DNA of 64,000 bases from HK1 sp965202875 (lineage in GTDB: Bacteria > Pseudomonadota > Gammaproteobacteria > HK1): assembly GCA_965202875.1 (NCBI GenBank), contig OZ241870.1:868001-932000 (forward strand), in the 5' to 3' direction. The notes beneath the pieces are model-generated. The model worked only from the letters and a program-made list of their open reading frames with translations. It was not told where the DNA came from and did no database searches. The position numbers were made by a program, and so were the translations under genes. Positions 25,709 through 33,393 of this stretch are shown here, piece by piece. Every line of letters begins with the position of its first letter. The stretch's first letter is position 1.

Positions 25709-26000
25709 GTGGCGGTCCCGGTTGTCGGCCAAAGCCTCGGGCCAGACGATGAGCGGCGATCCGAACCACCTGCCACGTCCCCGGTCGGCGCTGTACCGGA
25801 TCACGTTCGGCGCCGGAACGGAGCGCGCGGCGCATACGCCGGACCGGGCGGACGGTATCCGCGCGGTCCCGATCCACATGGCTCTCTCCGCCGTCGCGGC
25901 GAGCGCTACGACGGCCGGCCACCGGCACTTCCGGGGCGAATCGTGAATAGTGGCTCGAACCCCCTGCCGCGGCCCCGCTCCGCGCTGCACTGGATCGCGT
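25683..26000 (+). repeat. Duplicated thiL-pgpA junction
   Basis: The end of thiL (YRHFRTGS, from 25683) and the start of pgpA (LPRPRSALYRITFGAG, ATG 25749) are followed by a second thiL end (HRHFRGES, from 25921) and the real pgpA start (LPRPRSALHWIAFGAG, GTG 25943). The two thiL-end copies are 238 bases apart and the pgpA-start copies 194 bases apart. Divergence of roughly 20-30 percent by eye indicates an old event rather than an assembly error. Confidence 0.8.
25749..25946 (+). CDS. Chimeric mini-ORF made by the thiL-pgpA junction duplication
   Basis: This 65-residue open frame starts like PgpA (MSGDPNHLPRPRSALYRITF) and ends like ThiL (GHRHFRGES). It arises from a tandem duplication across the gene junction. 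Its middle resembles PgpA residues 20-45 but is degraded. Nothing shows that it is translated. It overlaps the pgpA start by four bases, so it could simply carry ribosomes on to pgpA. Confidence 0.35.
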   Translation: MSGDPNHLPRPRSALYRITFGAGTERAAHTPDRADGIRAVPIHMALSAVAASATTAGHRHFRGES

Positions 26001-26428
26001 TCGGCGCAGGGGCGGGGCTCGCGCCGCGCGCGCCGGGCACCGCGGGCACCGTCGTCGCGATCCCGATCTACGCGGCCCTCGCGACCCAACCGGTCGGGCT
26101 CTACCTGCTCGCGGTCGCGCTCATCGCCGCCTCCGGGGTCCGGGTATGCGGGCGCACCGCGCGCGAGCTCGGCGTGCACGACCACCCCGGCATCGTGCTC
26201 GACGAAATCGCGGGCTTCCTCGTCACGATGACCGCCCTGCCCTTCGACTGGCCCTGGATCGCCGCAGGCTTCGTGGCGTTCCGCGTCCTCGACGTCGCCA
26301 AGCCGTGGCCCGTCTCGCTCTGCGACCGCAAGATCGGCGGAGGTCTCGGGATCATGCTCGACGACCTGCTCGCCGGCGCGCTCGCCTGCGCGGCGCTCCA
26401 CGCGGCGCGGTACGTGCTCGGCGGCTGA
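25943..26428 (+). CDS. pgpA: Phosphatidylglycerophosphatase A
   Basis: PgpA removes the phosphate from phosphatidylglycerophosphate in the inner membrane. The 161-residue protein shows FGAGLAPRAPGTAGTVVAIP near the start, then the catalytic acidic block HDHPGIVLDEIAGFLVTM, FRVLDVAKPWP and GGLGIMLDDLLAGALA, which are the family's metal-binding motifs. Four membrane helices are present. The GTG at 25943 fits MNSGSNPLPRPRSALHW. It ends the rib-nusB-thiL-pgpA group. Confidence 0.9.
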   Translation: MNSGSNPLPRPRSALHWIAFGAGAGLAPRAPGTAGTVVAIPIYAALATQPVGLYLLAVALIAASGVRVCGRTARELGVHDHPGIVLDEIAGFLVTMTALPFDWPWIAAGFVAFRVLDVAKPWPVSLCDRKIGGGLGIMLDDLLAGALACAALHAARYVLGG

Positions 26429-26872
26429 TGCGCGGGCGACCGCAGGTGCGTGCATTGGCCGTCACCGCCGGCAGGCCCGTCGATCACCCTCACCCGGTCG
26501 ACACTGTCTCGGCCCTCCCCGCGTCCGTCATGCCGACGAAAACGGAAATCCGGTTCGAGGATGCCCTGAGCGGCCGCCCTCCGCGCGGTAGTCGTATCCG
26601 GGTCGTTTACGAAGTACCATGACCCATCGCCGTGCCCTGGAACTGACGTCGAAAAAGACGGCCAATTCCTGTGACCGGAAATCGACGACACGATCAAGCG
26701 CGATCGGTGCCGAACACCACCGGTCGGTCCATGTCGTCAACGGACCCGGTATCCCGGGCCTGGGTCGAGGGCGTCCCGGTTGCCTGACGCCGGAGAAATC
26801 GCATCCCGCCGGGATGCCGCTGGCCATCGCCCCACGGCCACGGGGGGGATAGCCGACCGGCGAGGCCCGTCC
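26429..26872. other. Intergenic region upstream of the nucleotide island
   Basis: About 440 bases lie between pgpA and the exonuclease-kinase fusion. I find no gene with family support. The patch around 26600-26700 is richer in A/T and is the most likely place for the island's promoter. No inverted repeat of note is seen. Confidence 0.35.
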
Positions 26873-28966
26873 ATGCCCGATGCACACCTGCTCCGCCGCT
26901 CCTTCCAGCATCTTCCGGGAATCAGCGTAGCGGAGGAAGCGAGGCTCTGGGCGGAAGGCGTCTCGGATTGGAAGGACCTCCCCCGACATATCCCCATCCA
27001 GCTCGACATGTACCGCAAACGCGGCGGCGCGTTGCAGTCGGCCGTGGAAGCATCCGAGGAAGCCCTCGCCAACCGCAGCGTCGCGTTTTTCGCGAACCGG
27101 TTGCCGAAGCGCGAGCACTACCGCATTGCCGCCAGCTTCCCGGAGCGTTGCGTGTTTCTCGACATCGAAAGCACGGGCTTGAGCACATACTACGATCAGG
27201 TCACCCTGGTGGGCTGGTCCGTGGACGACAGATACAAGGTGCTGATCGACCCCGGCCAGATCGAGGAGCTCGAAAGCGACCTGTGCGAGCATCCCATGGT
27301 CGTGACGTTCAACGGCTCGCTGTTCGACCTTCCGTTTCTGGCCAGGCGGTTCAAGAAGAGCTGGTCCGGCCTGCTTCACGTCGATCTGCGCTATCTGGCG
27401 AAACGGGCCGGCCTGACCGGGGGGCAGAAGAAGATCGAAGTGGCGCTCGGCCTCTCCCGAGAAACGTCACTCGAAGGGATCACCGGGGCCGAAGCCGTTG
27501 CCCTGTGGTTCGACTACAAGGCAGGCGATCTGGGCGCCTTGCGCGATCTGATCCGCTACAACCACGCGGACATCGAAGGCATGAAGTTCCTGTTCGAGGA
27601 GGTGGTCCGCCGGGTTGTCTCCCGGGCCGGGGGAGCGCCCGTCGGGAACGGCGGCATCTTCCGGCGATCGAGCCTCTGTTTCTCGGACGCACGGCGCGTC
27701 AACGGCGCGAATGCCGTAGCGATCGGCCCTTACGGAGGCGACGTCGGGCCGAGACTGACCTTCGCGGACCTGCGCAAGGACGCCGCACGGCTTGATGACC
27801 TCACCGTCGTCGGGATCGATCTGACCGGCAGCGAAGAACGCAAGTCGGGATGGGCGGCAGTGGCCGGACGGAGGCTGATGACGGAGCTCATCGGACCGGA
27901 TGCCGATCTGATGGAGAGGACCCTGGCCGCGAGGCCGTTCCTCGTGTCGATCGACTCCCCCCTGTCACTTCCCGCGGGGCGGATCTCGGAGTTCGACGAC
28001 GACCCCGGACGAAAGGAGTACGGGATCGTCCGGGAAGCGGAACGCCAGCTTCGCAAACGAGGGATCCGCGTGTACCCCGCGCTGCTGCCGAGCATGCAAC
28101 GCCTGACCCGGCGAGGCGTCGAGCTGGCGACCCGCCTGAGAAAACGCGGTGTGCCCGTCATCGAGAGCTATCCGGGGGCTGCCCAGGACATCCTGGGGAT
28201 CCCGAGGAAGAAGACGAGCCTGAAACACTTGGCGGAAGGTCTGCGCCGCTTCGGGTATACGGGTCTGACCAGCGGTGAAGTCGACGTCTCCCATGACGAG
28301 CTGGACGCGGCGACCTCCGCCCTGGTCGGCCAATTCATGCTCGCGGGCTACTGGGAGGCCCTGGGGAGCGCGGAAGAAGACTACCTGATCGTGCCGACGG
28401 TGGACCGGCGCCCCCCCGATCTCCGATCCGCCATCGCGGTCGGCCTCAGCGGGCCGATCGCGGCGGGCAAGACCACCGCGGCGAGGCTTCTGGAGCGCAT
28501 GGGGTTTCGCTATTGCAGGTTCAGCGAGATCATCGAACGGGAGCTTCGGGCGCGCGGCGCTCCGGTCACCAGGGAAACGCTGCAGGCGTCCGGCGAGGAA
28601 GCCTTCAACAGCCGCTTCGGCCAGCGGCAATTGCAGAACAAGCTGGCGGTGTGCGTGGAACGCGCCACGAGGATCGTCGTCGATGGATTGAGGCACCCGG
28701 AGGATCGGGCGTTTCTGCGTGAACGATGGGGGACCGCGGCCCTTCACGTCCACATCGACGCGAGCGCGGATCTTCGCGCCCGACGATTCACGGCCAGAGC
28801 GGACGGCTCCGAAGATGCCTTCCGCCGCGCCGAGGCGCATGCGGTGGAGCGGAACGTACGGGCGCTGGAGGATCTGGCCGATTCGACGGTGACGAACGCC
28901 GGCACCGTCCCCGAGCTGGAATCCAGGTTGCAAGAGGCGATCGGGGGGCAATCGTCATGCCGGTAA
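26873..28966 (+). CDS. Exonuclease (RNase H-like) - DUF429 - P-loop kinase fusion protein
   Basis: This 697-residue protein joins three domains. Residues 1-50 (HLPGISVAEEARLWAEGV) and 90-250 form a YprB-type RNase H-like exonuclease with metal acids in FLDIESTGL (Asp97, Glu99), VTFNGSLFDLPFL and YNHADIEGM. Residues about 310-500 match DUF429: VVGIDLTGSEERKSGW, then DSPLSLP, YPALLPSMQRL, ESYPGAAQDILGIP and SHDELDAATSALVG. Residues about 520-690 are a dephospho-CoA-kinase-like nucleotide kinase with P-loop GLSGPIAAGKTTAARLL and IVVDGLRHPED. The ATG at 26873 starts the conserved FQHLPGI segment. Its stop overlaps the next ATG by ten bases. It may process and phosphorylate a nucleotide; the substrate is unknown. 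Confidence 0.78.
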   Translation: MPDAHLLRRSFQHLPGISVAEEARLWAEGVSDWKDLPRHIPIQLDMYRKRGGALQSAVEASEEALANRSVAFFANRLPKREHYRIAASFPERCVFLDIESTGLSTYYDQVTLVGWSVDDRYKVLIDPGQIEELESDLCEHPMVVTFNGSLFDLPFLARRFKKSWSGLLHVDLRYLAKRAGLTGGQKKIEVALGLSRETSLEGITGAEAVALWFDYKAGDLGALRDLIRYNHADIEGMKFLFEEVVRRVVSRAGGAPVGNGGIFRRSSLCFSDARRVNGANAVAIGPYGGDVGPRLTFADLRKDAARLDDLTVVGIDLTGSEERKSGWAAVAGRRLMTELIGPDADLMERTLAARPFLVSIDSPLSLPAGRISEFDDDPGRKEYGIVREAERQLRKRGIRVYPALLPSMQRLTRRGVELATRLRKRGVPVIESYPGAAQDILGIPRKKTSLKHLAEGLRRFGYTGLTSGEVDVSHDELDAATSALVGQFMLAGYWEALGSAEEDYLIVPTVDRRPPDLRSAIAVGLSGPIAAGKTTAARLLERMGFRYCRFSEIIERELRARGAPVTRETLQASGEEAFNSRFGQRQLQNKLAVCVERATRIVVDGLRHPEDRAFLRERWGTAALHVHIDASADLRARRFTARADGSEDAFRRAEAHAVERNVRALEDLADSTVTNAGTVPELESRLQEAIGGQSSCR

Positions 28967-30030
28967 GCGTCGTGGTCGGTGGCCAATACGGCTCCGAAGG
29001 CAAGGGCAAGGTCACGCACTGGCTGGCCCGGAGGCAGCAGGCGCGGTACGCCATCCGCGTCGGCGGGCCGAACTCGGGGCATACCGTCGTCGAGAACGGG
29101 CAACGCACCGTTCTGCGCACCCTGCCCACCCCCATCCTGATCGACGGCGTGATCGGTGTGGTTCCCGCTGGCGCATACCTCGACGTCGACGTCCTGTTGC
29201 GCGAAGTGGAAGAAACGGGATTGGCGAAGGACCGCTTGCTGATCCATCCGTCGGCCGTGGTGATCGACGACTCGATGAGAGAGGAGGAGCGCCGAGCCGG
29301 CTTGATCGAAGGGATCGGATCGACGGGCCAGGGGGTCGGCGCTGCGGTGGCCCAACGCGCGATGCGACGGAGATCGGTGACGTTCGCCGACAGCCCGAAG
29401 TTCCCCCTCCGCAGGTTCGTCCGCCCCGACCTGGACCGGATCCTCGCCGGCGCGCTCGACCGGGGAGAGCGCGTGATCGTCGAGGGCACCCAGGGCTTGG
29501 GGCTTTCCCTCCTGCACGGAGGACACTATCCCTACGCCACCAGCCGCGACACGACGGCGGCTGGTGCGCTGTCCGAGGCGGGCCTCAGCCCGCGGGACGT
29601 GGACTGCGTGGCATTGACCCTCCGGGCCTTTCCCATCAGGGTCGGCGGCAACTCCGGCCCCCTGCCCTTGGAGACGACGTGGGAGACGATCGAGCGCGAA
29701 TGCGGCGCCGGGATCGACCTGACCGAGCTGACGACGGTCACCGGGCGGCCGCGCTTGGTAGCCCGGTTCCACGAGGAGGTCGTCTTGCGGGCAATCCGGG
29801 CGAATCGCCCCAATCTCGTGGTTCTCAACCACGTCGATTACTTCGACTACGCCATTCATGAAAAGCCGGATCTCACCCCACGGGTGGCGCGCAGGGTATC
29901 CGAGTTCGAATCACGGCTGGGGCTGAAGATCGATCATGTCGGATCGGGTCCCGGTCGGGTCATCGACCGCCCGGTATGCGGCTGGCACATCGAGGGCGCC
30001 GGGCGGGAATCAGCAAGGGCTGCCGCATAA
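28957..30030 (+). CDS. PurZ-like adenylosuccinate synthetase homologue
   Basis: PurA joins IMP and aspartate; the phage enzyme PurZ instead joins dGMP and aspartate on the way to 2-aminoadenine DNA. This 357-residue protein is short, like archaeal PurA and phage PurZ. Its GTP/IMP loop reads GGQYGSEGKGKV, so Ser13 replaces the catalytic Asp13 of PurA (WGDEGKGK). This is the substitution I recall as typical of phage PurZ. GPNSGHT keeps His41. Other matches to PurZ are IHPSAVVID, GIGSTGQG (121-126, where PurA has a TTGRG-type box), VEGTQGLGLSLLHGGHYPY, FPIRVGGNSG and ELTTVTGRPR. The gene overlaps the upstream fusion gene. dGMP as substrate is inference. Confidence 0.78.
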   Translation: MPVSVVVGGQYGSEGKGKVTHWLARRQQARYAIRVGGPNSGHTVVENGQRTVLRTLPTPILIDGVIGVVPAGAYLDVDVLLREVEETGLAKDRLLIHPSAVVIDDSMREEERRAGLIEGIGSTGQGVGAAVAQRAMRRRSVTFADSPKFPLRRFVRPDLDRILAGALDRGERVIVEGTQGLGLSLLHGGHYPYATSRDTTAAGALSEAGLSPRDVDCVALTLRAFPIRVGGNSGPLPLETTWETIERECGAGIDLTELTTVTGRPRLVARFHEEVVLRAIRANRPNLVVLNHVDYFDYAIHEKPDLTPRVARRVSEFESRLGLKIDHVGSGPGRVIDRPVCGWHIEGAGRESARAAA

Positions 30031-30052
30031 TCGGCGGTACGGGAGCGATACG

Positions 30053-31156
30053 ATGGCGATGACGCACGAGCAATGGCGTGAACACCCATGCTACAAATTC
30101 GATCCTTTTGCCGATGGAATCGATAAAATACAACCTGCGTTGCTCAATTCTGCGGATATAAAGAAATATGTTGACGAGGGTTGCCTGATAGAACAAGACG
30201 ATTTCGACATGGAACGTCTCAAAACGGCTTCATACGAAATGAGATTTCTCGGGGAATTACACTATTGGGCGACAAAAGACAGAACCCTGGAACTGGAACC
30301 GCGTTGCAGGAAAATATGCTGTGGCAGCCCAGTAGAGCTACCTGGAAATTCTATAACCTATTTGTGGATGAAGGAAAGACTCCTGCTGCCTGAATACATT
30401 GCCGCGCGCTTCAACTTGCACATTCGGCATGTCCATAAGGGGATATTGCTTGGTACCGGCCCATTAGTCGATCCGGGATTTTTTGGGAATTTGCTGATTC
30501 CGTTGCATAATCTTACAAACAACTACTATGAACTTGATGGTGGAGAGGGGATTATTTGGGTTGAATTTACGAAACTGAGTGAACATGAGTTCTGGAAATC
30601 ACCAGGAGGAGAAAGACCTTCTGATCTGAAATCCTTTCCGCATGGAAAATATATCAAAGATGCTCGTGGTTATTTGAGAAAATCAGGGATTATTGACAAA
30701 AGAGGTGTACAGAGCGCCTTCAAGGGATCACTTAATAAGGCGGAGAAAAATGTAGAAGTTGCAAAGAAAAGCGCGGAAGACGCGAAAACGATGGTAGATA
30801 ATTCCCGTAAAGAAGTTGAGCGAAGCAATAAAAAATTCCAAAGAATAGGTTTGACTGCGCTTGGATTCGGAGTAGTCACTATCGCACTTACAATAATTGG
30901 AGCAACATGGACTGGCTACAGTATGATATCTGATGCAGTAAGCAGAGTACAGGATTCTCAAAATCAAGCACTATCTTTGAAAATTCAGAAACAAGACGAT
31001 AAGCTGAAGAAATTTGAGGCAGATCTGAACGAGATAAAGACTAACCTTTCAAAAATATCCAATTCATCGAATGAATCGAAACAACATCACGATGAATCAG
31101 ACGGCATTGAGAATCCGCAACTGGATTCCGTTCAAGATCGACAGATCAATGAGTAG
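30053..31156 (+). CDS. dCTP-deaminase-like protein with membrane helix and coiled coils
   Basis: Residues about 25-190 have the dCTP deaminase/dUTPase fold: SADIKKYVDEGCLI, DMERLKTASYEMRFLG (compare the PxRLQPASYDLRLG box), LVDPGFFGNLL and GGEGIIWVEF. By eye, the catalytic glutamate of Dcd (in VLEF) is replaced here (LIPL), and the RSSxxR loop reads HIRHVHKG, so deaminase activity is doubtful. Residues 215-255 and 300-345 are coiled coils around one membrane helix (GLTALGFGVVTIALTIIG). This suggests a membrane-tethered nucleotide sensor. The gene is much richer in A/T than its neighbours, a sign of separate origin. The ATG at 30053 has GGGAG upstream. Confidence 0.7.
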   Translation: MAMTHEQWREHPCYKFDPFADGIDKIQPALLNSADIKKYVDEGCLIEQDDFDMERLKTASYEMRFLGELHYWATKDRTLELEPRCRKICCGSPVELPGNSITYLWMKERLLLPEYIAARFNLHIRHVHKGILLGTGPLVDPGFFGNLLIPLHNLTNNYYELDGGEGIIWVEFTKLSEHEFWKSPGGERPSDLKSFPHGKYIKDARGYLRKSGIIDKRGVQSAFKGSLNKAEKNVEVAKKSAEDAKTMVDNSRKEVERSNKKFQRIGLTALGFGVVTIALTIIGATWTGYSMISDAVSRVQDSQNQALSLKIQKQDDKLKKFEADLNEIKTNLSKISNSSNESKQHHDESDGIENPQLDSVQDRQINE

Positions 31157-31754
31157 ATTGGAGATAGCGGGTTGCATAGCTTCCGGCAAGACGACACTTG
31201 CCAAAATGCTAGAAAATCCATTACTCGAAGGGGTATTCGAAAATCACAAAATCAACCCATTCTGGGAAGCGTTCTATACCGACCCGTCAACATGCGCATT
31301 CGAGACCGAGATTGCCTTTCTCCTCCAGCACTACCACTTCGCAAAGCTGGCCGCGGCAAGAACCGATGGCATGATCCTCCTGGATCATTCGTTCGAGCTC
31401 GACATGGCCTACGCGGAATTGGGACTGGAAGGCGCAAGGAAGGAAATCTTCGCATCGATCTACCAAGAGATAAGGAACGAGATCGGATTGCCCCGTGCAC
31501 TGGTGCTCGTGACTTGCAGCGCCGAGGAAGCGCTCAGGCGGATTCGGGTCCGCGGCAGATCATTCGAGCAGAGCGTCACGGTGGAATTTCTGGCCGGTCT
31601 TCAACTGGAGCTGGAACGAAGAATCGCCACGCTCGCCGACTCGGTGCCGGTCGTGACGATCGACTCCGAAACGACGGACTTCCGCAAAGACGGGCTCTGG
31701 CGGGAGGATCTGATCAGGCAGCTCGGAGTCGACCGCGGGACGCGGGGCTGTTGA
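31149..31754 (+). CDS. Deoxynucleoside kinase-like protein
   Basis: The 201-residue protein opens with the P-loop LEIAGCIASGKTTLAKML. It has the dNK-type helix with WEAFYTD, the LLDHSFELDMAYAELGL segment in the position of the catalytic acid/DRS box, and a basic lid RRIRVRGRSFEQ. These fit the deoxynucleoside kinase family, which phosphorylates deoxynucleosides using ATP. The ATG at 31149 overlaps the stop of the preceding gene (ATGAGTAG), so it is translationally coupled and is the last gene of the island. The sugar and base it accepts cannot be read from sequence. Confidence 0.75.
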   Translation: MSRLEIAGCIASGKTTLAKMLENPLLEGVFENHKINPFWEAFYTDPSTCAFETEIAFLLQHYHFAKLAAARTDGMILLDHSFELDMAYAELGLEGARKEIFASIYQEIRNEIGLPRALVLVTCSAEEALRRIRVRGRSFEQSVTVEFLAGLQLELERRIATLADSVPVVTIDSETTDFRKDGLWREDLIRQLGVDRGTRGC

Positions 31755-32064
31755 GGGCGACCCTTACCTGATTCTCCGGAGGTTGGGAGCTTCCCGCCGT
31801 CCGGTTGCGGTTTCCGCCGGCGTACTCCCATGCTTCCGACAGCGCTCGCGCGGCGACTCGACGATTGCCTGAACCGATTGACGGGGCGGATTCCCAGCGC
31901 CGGGGCGGGGAAGCGCGCGCCTGTCGATTCCGTAGCGCGAAATCTTCCCGGTGCATCGTCTCCGTCGAGTGGACACCGGAATGACGATGGCGCAGATTGC
32001 ATTCGGACGAGCGGTCGGGGGCGAACGGCTCTCTCGGCTTCCCGTTCTACTCCGGAGGCCCGCC
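31755..32064. other. Intergenic region
   Basis: About 310 bases between the nucleotide island and the Uma2 gene. No gene or convincing terminator is visible. It is GC-rich again, which marks the end of the A/T-rich part of the island. Confidence 0.3.
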
Positions 32065-32817
32065 ATGAACGACTTCGCCACCATGCACACCGGGCCACTC
32101 GGCTCCACCATCCACTTCCTGTACGCCGATGCCGGAACCATCGCCGAGCTCGCCGCCGTCGACTGGAACCGCTGCTTCCCCATGGTCTGTCTCGACCCGA
32201 TACGCGGGCTCATCACCCTGATGGCGCCCTCGCGTCTTCATGAGGACCTTGCCGGGATCCTCGACGACATCGTGAGTGCCGCGGGGAGCACCGTCACCGG
32301 CGCATCGAAGGGGCTCCGCCACACCCGCCTTCGCAGGCCGGGCGACCCTCCCGGCACCGGGATGGAGCCGAACTGTGCGTTCTACCTCGGCGAGTGTGCC
32401 AGGAGCTATCTCGCTGCTCTCGCCGAAGGGGAAGCAGCGGCCGACGCCCATGTCGAACGCACCGCGCCCGACCTGGTGCTCGAGGTCGAGATCACGAACG
32501 CCGACGCGGGCAAGGTGGAGCGCTACGCCGAGATGGGGGTACGGGAGCTGTGGCGGCTGCACGGGCGCAAGGGCACGAGGGAGCTGCGGGCGGATTTCCT
32601 CGCCCTGCGTCCCGGAGAGGCGCCACGTGAACTCCACGCTTCGGCAGTCCTCGCGGGGTTCACGCCGGAGGACATGTGCGAAGCGGTGGACGGGGTGCGG
32701 TTCGGCCAGACCCACGAGGAGCGGGCAAAGGCCGTGGCGCAGATCGTGCGCCGGCGGCAGCGGGAGAGCGTACGGGTGTGCGAAGAGGAGGCGCCGTACC
32801 ATGCGAGCCCTGCCTGA
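32065..32817 (+). CDS. Uma2-family (DUF820) putative endonuclease
   Basis: Uma2 proteins have a PD-(D/E)XK nuclease fold, and their cellular role is unclear. The 250-residue product shows the family pattern: an MCLDPIRGLITLMAP-like strand, then HEDLAGILDDIV, GMEPNCAFYLG (the Pro-x-Cys/Asp segment), and APDLVLEVEITNADAGKVERYAEMGVRELW, in which the Asp and Glu-x-Glu occupy the catalytic positions. CCGGAGG lies seven bases before the ATG at 32065. It stands alone between intergenic regions. Confidence 0.8.
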   Translation: MNDFATMHTGPLGSTIHFLYADAGTIAELAAVDWNRCFPMVCLDPIRGLITLMAPSRLHEDLAGILDDIVSAAGSTVTGASKGLRHTRLRRPGDPPGTGMEPNCAFYLGECARSYLAALAEGEAAADAHVERTAPDLVLEVEITNADAGKVERYAEMGVRELWRLHGRKGTRELRADFLALRPGEAPRELHASAVLAGFTPEDMCEAVDGVRFGQTHEERAKAVAQIVRRRQRESVRVCEEEAPYHASPA

Positions 32818-33393
32818 GTGCACGACCATCGGGCGCAACGGCGCTGGCGAATCGAACATCATTGCGGCTGCTCACGGCGCTCTTCATCCCGCGAAGGCGC
32901 GGCGATGGATAGACAGTCTCTTACCCATGAAGTCTCCGACAAAACGGCGAGGATTTGTCCGCCGACCGGCGATTGGTTCCGTGATGTTCGGATCCCTGGG
33001 AGCGCGGGCGTCCCGCCCGCAACATGCCGGAGGCGTGGGCTTTTCGAGTGTATTCCGTCCCTTGCTATGACGAGGTTTGCGCCTCCCGGGAACGCGGGTG
33101 CCCCGCCCGCTTTGCCATGTGGCAGGCCTCCGGCGGCGGACCTCCGGTCCGCGCTTGCGGGCGGGACGCCCGCGTTCCCAGGAAGCAGCCCTTTGCCAGC
33201 GGGCGGGACGCCCGCGCTCCCAGGTTCGCAACCGGTGCTTGGCTCCGGCTATGCCGGGTCGGGTGCTTCGTGATCCGCAAAGCCGAGGCCGGCGCTCTTC
33301 GTCCCGCCGAAGACGCGGCGACGGGACCGAGCGATACCCTGTGTATTCGCATGCCGTCGAAACGCGCTCCCGGCCCCTGCCGATCCCCGATCC
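32818..33393. repeat. Intergenic cluster of REP-like palindromic repeats
   Basis: Four copies of a GC-rich element related to GGGAGCGCGGGCGTCCCGCC lie at 32998-33020, 33087-33110, 33157-33180 and 33199-33222. The first two are in one orientation and the last two in the other, so the block can fold into large hairpins. No gene is supported between the Uma2 gene and the second ThiL homologue. Confidence 0.8.

Noticed and set aside
26873..31754. Prophage origin of the nucleotide island
   Set aside because: No integrase, attachment site, packaging or structural phage gene is found nearby, although PurZ relatives are phage-borne.
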